From Carettochelys insculpta (taxonomy: Eukaryota > Chordata > Testudines > Carettochelyidae), in contig NC_134144.1 in assembly GCF_033958435.1 (NCBI RefSeq), positions 7,062,010-7,126,009 on the forward strand: a DNA stretch of 64,000 nucleotides. The letters are read 5' to 3'. The notes under the pieces are model-generated. The model saw nothing but the letters and a program-made list of their open reading frames with translations, was not told where the DNA came from and made no database searches. Below are positions 58,191 to 64,000 of the stretch, in pieces. Both the position numbers and the translations under genes were made by a program. Each line of letters starts with the position of its first letter. Position 1 is the stretch's first letter.

Positions 58191-60204
58191 TACAGAACTC
58201 CCAGGCGACATTCCCAACAGAGCCGTGCGTCCTCGGGGCAGGGCCAAAGGCCACAAGTTTGACACACAGATCCAGGGCTGCGCCATCCCTACCATCGCAC
58301 AAGGTCATTCGAAGCGGTTATTCCACCATCGCCTCCAACCATTCTACGACCAGTGGCAAAGGATCACCACAGACAAATGTGTGCTGGAGATCATAGCCAC
58401 GGGGTATGCCATCCCCTTCCAGTCGCTCCCACCGCCACGACCTCCACCCAGGCCCCACCTCCAGGAGGCCTCCCACGTAGCGAGGCTCAAGCAGGAGGTA
58501 GACCATCTCATGCTCATAGGGGCAGTGGAAAGAGTGCCAGAGCAACTGCAAGGGAAAGGGTTCTACTCGAGGTACTTCCTCACGGAGAAAAAGACAGGAG
58601 GCTGGAGGCCCATCTTAGATCTTCGAGGCCTCAACCGGTACCTGCGCAAGCAACGCTTTCGGATGATCACAATCGCCTCCATCCTTATGGCACTAGACGA
58701 TGGAGATTGGTTCGCAGCCCTCGACTTACAAGACGCGTATTTTCACATAACTGTCCATCCGGCTCACAGACAATTCCTCCGGTTCATGGTAGGCAAAGAA
58801 CATTTTCAATACAAGGTCCTACCGTTTGGCCTCTCCTCGGCCCCCAGAGTCTTCACCAAGACCTTGGCAGTGGTGTCAGCCTACTTGCACAGACAGAGGG
58901 TATTTATATTCCCATATCTGGACGACTGCCTACTCAAAGGGGCCTCGGAGGAGGAGGTACTACGCATGATACGCGTCACAGCAGGCACGTTCTCTTCGCT
59001 CGGCCTGGTTATCAATCTGGCAAAATCAAAGATAGACCCCACACAGGACATAGAGTTCATAGGGGCACGCATAAATTTTATTACAGTGAGAGTGTATCTA
59101 CCAGAGACACTCTTTCGGGCCATCGGCTCCCCCGTGCAAGTCATCACCTTCAGCCCTACGGTGCCGGTTCTGACGTGCTTACAGCTGCTGGGCCACATGG
59201 CAGCAGCGACGTTCGTAGTACAGAATGCCAGGTTACACATGCGCAGCATGCAGCACTGGCTGGCGAGCGTATACAAACCGGCAGCGCACACCGTTCACAG
59301 GGTGGTGTCGCCCACAACAGAGGTGCGCAAATCCCTGCAATGGTGGGTAAACCCCAAGAACTTGCTAGCAGGGGTACCCTTCCACCAACCACAAATATCG
59401 GTTTTTCTTACTACAGATGCCTCCCTCATTGGGTGGGGAGCACACATGGGCGAAGAGGTGACGCAAGGGCCGTGGTCCTCCACAGAGCAGTCACTGCACA
59501 TAAATATACTGGAGCTCAGAGCAGTGTTCAACGCCTGCAGACACTTTCGAGACCATATACAAGGCAAAGTAGTCGGGATCAGTACAGACAATACCTCCAC
59601 CATGTTTTATATAAATCGGTAAGGAGGAGCTCGGTTCCGTGCCTTATGTGTGGAAGCAGTCCGGTTGTGGAACTGGTGCATCGCCAACAATATAACCTTG
59701 AAAGCCTCATACTTACCAGGCGCTCACAATGTGAGGGCAGACCAGCTGAGCAGGCGTTTCGCACTCACGCAAGAGTGGCAGATCCGTCCCGATCTGCTAC
59801 GACCGATTTTTCACGCATGGGGTTTTCCCCAGATAGACCTGTTTGCTACTCAACACAACAAGAAGTGCCCACAATTCTGCTCCAGGGCAGGACTGGGACA
59901 GGGGTCCCTGCGGGACGCATTCGCGATCTCCTGGAGGGGCCCCCTGCTTTACGCTTTTCCTCCCACAGTGCTGATCCACAAAGTCTTGCAGAAAGCCAGG
60001 AGGGAAGGAGCCCAAATGATCCTGATAGTCCCAACGTGGGATCGACAGCAATGGTTCCCCCTACTCCTGCACATGTCGGACCGTCCACCGATGCCCCTTC
60101 TGGTGGCACCGGATCTGCTCACGCAAGCCCAGGGGTCCATAGTGCATCCGCACCCCCAAGGCCTTGGACTACAAGCGTGGTTAATCCATGGCTCAGCTCC
60201 CTAG
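58000..60204 (+). pseudogene. DIRS reverse transcriptase, RNase H and methyltransferase-like ORF, one internal stop
   Basis: RT motifs: GGWRPILDLRGLNRYL (~58600), WFAALDLQDAYFHI (~58710), 'LPFGLSSAPRVFTK' and catalytic YLDD at 58915-58926. RNase H: TTDASLIGWGAH (Asp 59416-59418), ILELRAV and STDNTS (Asp 59587-59589). A TAA stop at 59620-59622 interrupts just after RNase H; the same frame then runs to 60204 with 'PGAHNVRADQLSRR' and 'GFPQIDLFATQHNKKCPQF', resembling the methyltransferase-like domain described in DIRS elements. The frame overlaps the gag end; no convincing ATG precedes the RT, so expression may have depended on gag or on reinitiation. Confidence 0.9.
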
Positions 60205-61232
60205 AGAGCACACGTACGGAGGAAGTGCAACAAGTCCTAGAAACTAGCAGGAGGACTTCCACCAGGAAGACCTACAAGCAGAAATGGACTCGCTTCACGG
60301 CATGGTGTTCTACCAAACAGCTAGCCCCCCTTTCGGTGCCTATACCTGTAATATTAGAGTATTTACTGGACCTCAAGAGAGGAGGACTCTCACTATCCTC
60401 GTTAAAGGTCCACCTTGCCGCCATTTCGGCATTCAGACACGAAGAGGAAGGGCACACCGTGTTCACCCATCCCATGGTTACGAGGTTCCTCAAAGGGTTG
60501 GTAAACCTACACCCCCCTCGGAAACCGCTTCCACCTTCGTGGAACTTGGACCTGGTGCTTAATGCGCTAACGGGACCGCCGTTCAAGCCTTTGGCCACGG
60601 TTTCCCTCCGCCTCCTTACGATAAAGACGACCTTTCTTCTCGCAATCACGTCAGCTCGTAGGGTGAGCGAGCTTGCGGCAGTTATGGCAACGCCACCCTG
60701 CACTGTTTTTTCCAAGGAGGCGGTAACCATACAGCTGCATCCAGCCTTTGTTCCTAAAGTTTCTTCTGAGTTTCATATTAACGAGCCTATTGTTTTCCCC
60801 TCATTTTATCCAAAGCCTCATAACTCTAACAAAGAGGCGCGCCTACACCTCCTGGACATGAGGAGGGCGCTAGCCTTCTATATAGACAGGACCAAGTCCT
60901 TCCGGAAAACGGATAGACTCCTAGTCTCTCTCGCTCCCAAATCGAAAGGAGAAGGTCTCTCTTCGCAGAGAATCTCGAAGCACATCATATCCTGCATAAA
61001 AATGTGCTATGAACTCAAAAAGACTCCTTTACTGGCCACGCCCAGGGCTCATTCCACTAGGGTGGTGGCGGCATCAACAGCCTTTTTCAAGGGCGTTGCG
61101 CTAAAAGACATTTGCAGAGCGGCGACCTGGTCATCCTATGACACCTTCGCCAAACATTACGCCCTTCACAGGGTATTCCAAGAGGATACCCGTCTCTGGA
61201 CAGCGGTCCTCTCGGGGACAAGCTGCACATAA
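60051..61232 (+). CDS. DIRS tyrosine recombinase
   Basis: About 393 codons from the ATG at 60051, chosen because it lies shortly before the first conserved block; the frame itself is open much further upstream. Shows 'TRKTYKQKWTRFTAWC' (core-binding domain), SARRVSELAAV with the first catalytic Arg (60660-60662), RAHSTRVVA giving H-x-x-R (His 61050-61052, Arg 61059-61061), and TWSSYDTFAKHYAL with the probable nucleophile Tyr at 61158-61160. It would integrate the circular DIRS intermediate by site-specific recombination. Starts inside the end of the RT/methyltransferase frame, an overlap normal for DIRS. No stop or frameshift seen. Confidence 0.88.
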   Translation: MVPPTPAHVGPSTDAPSGGTGSAHASPGVHSASAPPRPWTTSVVNPWLSSLESTRTEEVQQVLETSRRTSTRKTYKQKWTRFTAWCSTKQLAPLSVPIPVILEYLLDLKRGGLSLSSLKVHLAAISAFRHEEEGHTVFTHPMVTRFLKGLVNLHPPRKPLPPSWNLDLVLNALTGPPFKPLATVSLRLLTIKTTFLLAITSARRVSELAAVMATPPCTVFSKEAVTIQLHPAFVPKVSSEFHINEPIVFPSFYPKPHNSNKEARLHLLDMRRALAFYIDRTKSFRKTDRLLVSLAPKSKGEGLSSQRISKHIISCIKMCYELKKTPLLATPRAHSTRVVAASTAFFKGVALKDICRAATWSSYDTFAKHYALHRVFQEDTRLWTAVLSGTSCT

Positions 61233-61275
61233 TCCGATTACCCACCTCCTATCTTGGGTTACTGCTGAGTAGTCA

Positions 61276-61383
61276 CCTAATGTGGAGCACCCAGGGGGAC
61301 ACTCGAAGAAGAAAGAAAGGTTACTCACCGTAGTAACGGTGGTTCTTCGAGATGTGTCCCCGTGGGTGCTCCACTACCCGCCC
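61276..61383 (+). repeat. DIRS internal complementary region
   Basis: The left part ('cacctaatgtggagcaccca', then 'gggacactcgaagaag') is complementary to the outer end of the left ITR. The right part ('aaggttactcac', 'ggttcttcgagatgtgtccc', 'gtgggtgctccac') is complementary to the outer end of the right ITR. Joining the two outer ends is the accepted function of this region: it templates completion and circularisation of the reverse transcript. Confidence 0.92.
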
Positions 61384-61429
61384 ATCCTCCCCGCTTCGGA
61401 TCTCTGTTTAGTGTTTTGCAGGAGCATCC

Positions 61430-61633
61430 GAGGCGGTTGGTCAAGGAACTGGCAGGGACCGGATCGCGCACGTGGCCAGGAGCGCGCAAGGGAGCGGCGC
61501 GCACCGGCGCATGCACGGTCCAGCAGAAACTGCTTGGAAGATCCGATCTGCGGCGCCGGGCGAGCCCGACACCTAATGTGGAGCACCCACGGGGACACAT
61601 CTCGAAGAACCACTGTTACTACAGTGAGTAACC
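61430..61633 (+). repeat. DIRS right inverted terminal repeat
   Basis: Inverse of 55527-55702, from 'aaggaactggcagggaccgg' to 'cacatctcgaagaacc', then ~24 bp ('actgttactacagtgagtaacctt') that is unique to the right end but repeated, inverted, in the internal complementary region. ITRs of DIRS1 elements are unequal in just this way. Confidence 0.92.
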
Positions 61634-62199
61634 TTCCTTTTTGTGCATGGATATCACTGAAGACAGAAGTGGTTGTGTAAGTTTTGTGCTGGTTGTAAAA
61701 ATGTGTAGAAATCCGTGCGCTCCTCTTGACTCTGAGGTCCCATTTGAGTCTACAAGGTGGGCGCTTTTTTCATAAATCTATGGTTTTTTATGATCCGAGG
61801 AAACTGTCTCTTGAGCCATGGAGAAACTAGGGAAATCCATTTTACCATTACCACAGAACCATTACTTGAAGCAGGACAGCATGTCCAGCTTGCTGGTACA
61901 GCTGTGCAGTGGTTGGGGGCTGTCCAGATCCTACAGATGCATTGATTGTGTAGTGGGGAAGACACTACACACCATTCTGAATAGCTCTTCATCAGCCTGG
62001 CATAAGCTGCCACAGCAGGAGGTGGTGGGAGTGGACCAGCAATCTCTGTTGCTTGGGCTTTTCAACAGTACTGCTTGTATCCATAGTATGAAAGCAAAAA
62101 TTGCATGGCTCATTACATTATTCCAGGGGCCCGTTGCAAATGTTAGAGTAGTTGCAACTGTGCTGGTCCCAGGATATGAGAGAGACAAGGTGGGTAAGG
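61634..62199. other. unassigned
   Basis: The plus frame 61818-62240 lacks recognisable domains. No feature. Confidence 0.4.
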
Positions 62200-62201
62200 T
62201 A

Positions 62202-62511
62202 CAGGTTGAACCTCTTGTATTGAGCACTCTCAGGACCTGAGAATTTGCCAGACACTGGGAGGTCAATATTGTCTAGAACATTACCAACACTTCCACTGCA
62301 TACTGCTATCTTACAAGACATTTAAGGGTAAATTACAGCTAAATAATAGCGCAGAACACTTAGAGCCAGGACTGGTGGCAGAAAACAAACTTTATGGGAC
62401 CATGGGAAACTTGGTCACACCCGCAATAAGTGATCGTCCAGCTAGCTAAAGTCATGCTGGATTACGGAGTTTGCATGGCGAAAGAGTTCCAGATTAGAGA
62501 GGCTGAACCTG
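62202..62511. mobile_element. Tigger/pogo-like MITE, complete, TA TSD
   Basis: Left end CAGGTTGAACCTCTTG, right end AGAGAGGCTGAACCTG, TA at 62200-62201 and 62512-62513. The interior is the reverse complement of the 48856 and 7127 copies ('ggtcaatattgtctaga', 'acatttaagggtaaattacagc', 'gggaccatgggaaacttgg'). 310 bp, non-coding. Confidence 0.85.
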
Positions 62512-62527
62512 TAAACTTTTGTTGGCT

Positions 62528-62655
62528 GTCAACTTCTGTTTGTCAGAGAGAAGTTTTCGAGCTTACACAGAGCTCTTCCTGAAAACTTGTCTTTCCCATC
62601 AACAGACGATGGTCCAGGAAAAGATATTGTCTCACTCACATTGTCTCCTCTAGTG
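62528..62655. repeat. PLE-type tail of another family, folded back
   Basis: Minus arm 62540-62577 ('gaagttttcgagcttacacagagctcttc') is followed directly by plus sequence ('ctgaaaacttgtctttccca', 'tcaacagacgatggtccagg', 'aaaagatattgtctcactcac'). The parent consensus, which I know as a common reptile/bird repeat, reads CTGAAGA-AGAGCTCTGTGTAAGCTCGAAAGC-like. Core decayed here; TSD not found. Confidence 0.5.
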
Positions 62656-64000
62656 TTACTGAGGTAGTGGCTGGTATTCCAGTCCAGAGATTTGAAAAGT
62701 GGCCATGTAAGAAATAGGTATATATTGTAGTTCTGCATCATAAGGATAAATTTGATTTTTACCTCCCTGTACTTCACTTGCACAGAGGTTTCTCTGGCTT
62801 CCCCACAATAAAGAGAATTTCACTTCTAAGAACAATCAGCCTGGCAAATTGTTTTACATTCACGCTGTGTCATTCTTTCAAATGCATTCTGGGTGACACT
62901 TTCCTTCGTGCACCAGTTAATTCTATCAGGGCCAGAGGGTGGGGGGAATGAAAATACACAACATGCGTTTAAAACTCAGAAAAGCTTTTCTGGATCACAT
63001 AAGTGAGGGTTTATTCTGCCTGTTTTGAGAGATTCAACCCCTCTGTAAGTAGATAATAATGTCATAAGACATCAGTTACTCAAGAGGCTCATAAAAATTT
63101 ATTCCAGCAATTCAGAGAGAAGCATTTTTCAAAAGTGGGAGGGAATGTGGCATGCAGTAGAATTAGGTTGGAAAAGCTGAAAGCAACTGCTGTGTTCTAA
63201 CTGAGGCTTGGAAAGCTCTCTCTGAATGTTTACCTGCAGCTAAATGTCCAACCAGACAAAAGTCTGTGTGCATAGCCATTATTGTGACAGCAAGACTGCA
63301 TCATTAAAGCACAGCCTTAAAACAAAGTATGTCCTACTGTATGCTCAGCCAAATTCCTTCTCTGGGCTCCAACTTAAGTCAGCTCAATCTGCTCCTTACT
63401 TCATAATCACACAAAGTAGGAGAATCATGAACTAAGAAACACGGCACTAATTTCTGGTAACTTTGCACTGCAGAAGTTTGTTTCGAATGATTGGGGTGCA
63501 AACTTCCAACAGGTTCCGAATATGAGCATGATATGGTCCCAAGTAGTACTGTACATTAAAACAATACTGGAACTTTCTAATTTCCTTCAACACCGTATTT
63601 TAGAAATAGCTCGGAAAGAATCAGTATAAAGCTGTTTGAAGTTATTGCAGCACTTCACAGTTTTAGGACACCTTTAGTCTTCCGAATTGGAATGCCAGTG
63701 TCGGTATGCAAGATGTCCCTCCTTTGGTATAACTACCAGCCTGCTAAACGGTGTATGTTAAATCACATTGGATTTTTTTTATATATCTGCAAAAATGGTA
63801 TAAAATGAGACTACAGGTTTTTATATCCTTTCACTAATAGAAATATGAGCCTATCATTGGTGAAATTTTACAAAACACGCCTTTAAGAAAGGTAATCAGC
63901 TTGGTGACATTTTATGCCTGTAGATATTATTATAGAACTCAAATAGTTGCCGCTTCACTGACTATTATTAGACTATTGTATAGGAATTAAATTTAGCTGA
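62656..64000. other. unassigned
   Basis: AT-rich unique sequence to the end of the window; no gene or repeat recognised. Confidence 0.4.

Larger units (their letters stand above)
55527..61633 (+). mobile_element. DIRS1-like tyrosine-recombinase retrotransposon, nearly complete
   Basis: A ~6.1-kb element with inverted terminal repeats, gag, reverse transcriptase/RNase H with a methyltransferase-like extension, tyrosine recombinase, and an internal complementary region, in the order of the DIRS1 group. DIRS elements use the recombinase instead of an integrase and need no TSD; none is seen. Gag is shifted twice and RT has one stop codon, so this copy cannot make all its own proteins. Preserved ITRs and an open recombinase frame suggest a fairly recent insertion. 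Confidence 0.93.

Overview
This is vertebrate nuclear DNA. The repeat mix points to a turtle (probably a cryptodire): CR1 LINE 3' ends, a tRNA-derived SINE head of the type common in turtles, Penelope-like elements (PLEs) with a GIY-YIG endonuclease, a DIRS1-type tyrosine-recombinase retrotransposon, and many small DNA-transposon relatives with 'GTCTACAC' termini. The species call is inference from repeat content. I recognise no host protein-coding exon, tRNA or rRNA gene, so the window reads as intergenic or intronic sequence. Every substantial coding segment belongs to a transposable element.

Layout. 1-5.4 kb: the end of a hAT-like element, a hairpin, a SINE head, two CR1 3' ends and the first PLE foldback. 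6.5-7.4 kb: a 5'-truncated PLE with 12-bp target-site duplications (TSDs) and a GIY-YIG fragment, then a Tigger/pogo-like miniature element with TA TSDs. 8-24 kb: mostly unique AT-rich DNA with scattered MITEs, two CR1 copies, a hAT-like MITE, a two-armed tRNA-like SINE and a PLE foldback. 24.3-25.1 kb: a composite foldback DNA element. 27.6-28.7 kb: a PLE 3' half inserted in an older MITE. 29.6-33.5 kb: several complete MITEs, one with an exact 8-bp TSD, and a CR1 relic. 33-50 kb: a dense cluster of eight small PLE-derived insertions among MITEs, MIR-type SINEs and CR1 relics. 51.3-52.1 kb: a G-rich, probably hAT-like element. 54.1-54.6 kb: a diverged ~240-bp tandem duplication. 55.5-61.6 kb: a nearly complete DIRS1-like retrotransposon. 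62.2-62.65 kb: another Tigger-like MITE and a second type of PLE tail.

The DIRS element has inverted terminal repeats and an internal complementary region matching both outer ends, the layout needed for the circular intermediate that the tyrosine recombinase integrates. Its gag frame is shifted twice and its reverse-transcriptase frame has one stop codon; the recombinase frame is open with its key residues.

The most interesting system is the PLE tail. Several copies contain a hammerhead-ribozyme-like core (CTGATGA, stem II, GAAA, a two-base-pair stem III and a UC cleavage dinucleotide). Many are short foldbacks, with the same tail present in inverted orientation inside one insertion flanked by direct repeats of about 12 bp. 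They look like very small non-autonomous PLE derivatives, some carrying two opposed ribozyme-like motifs.
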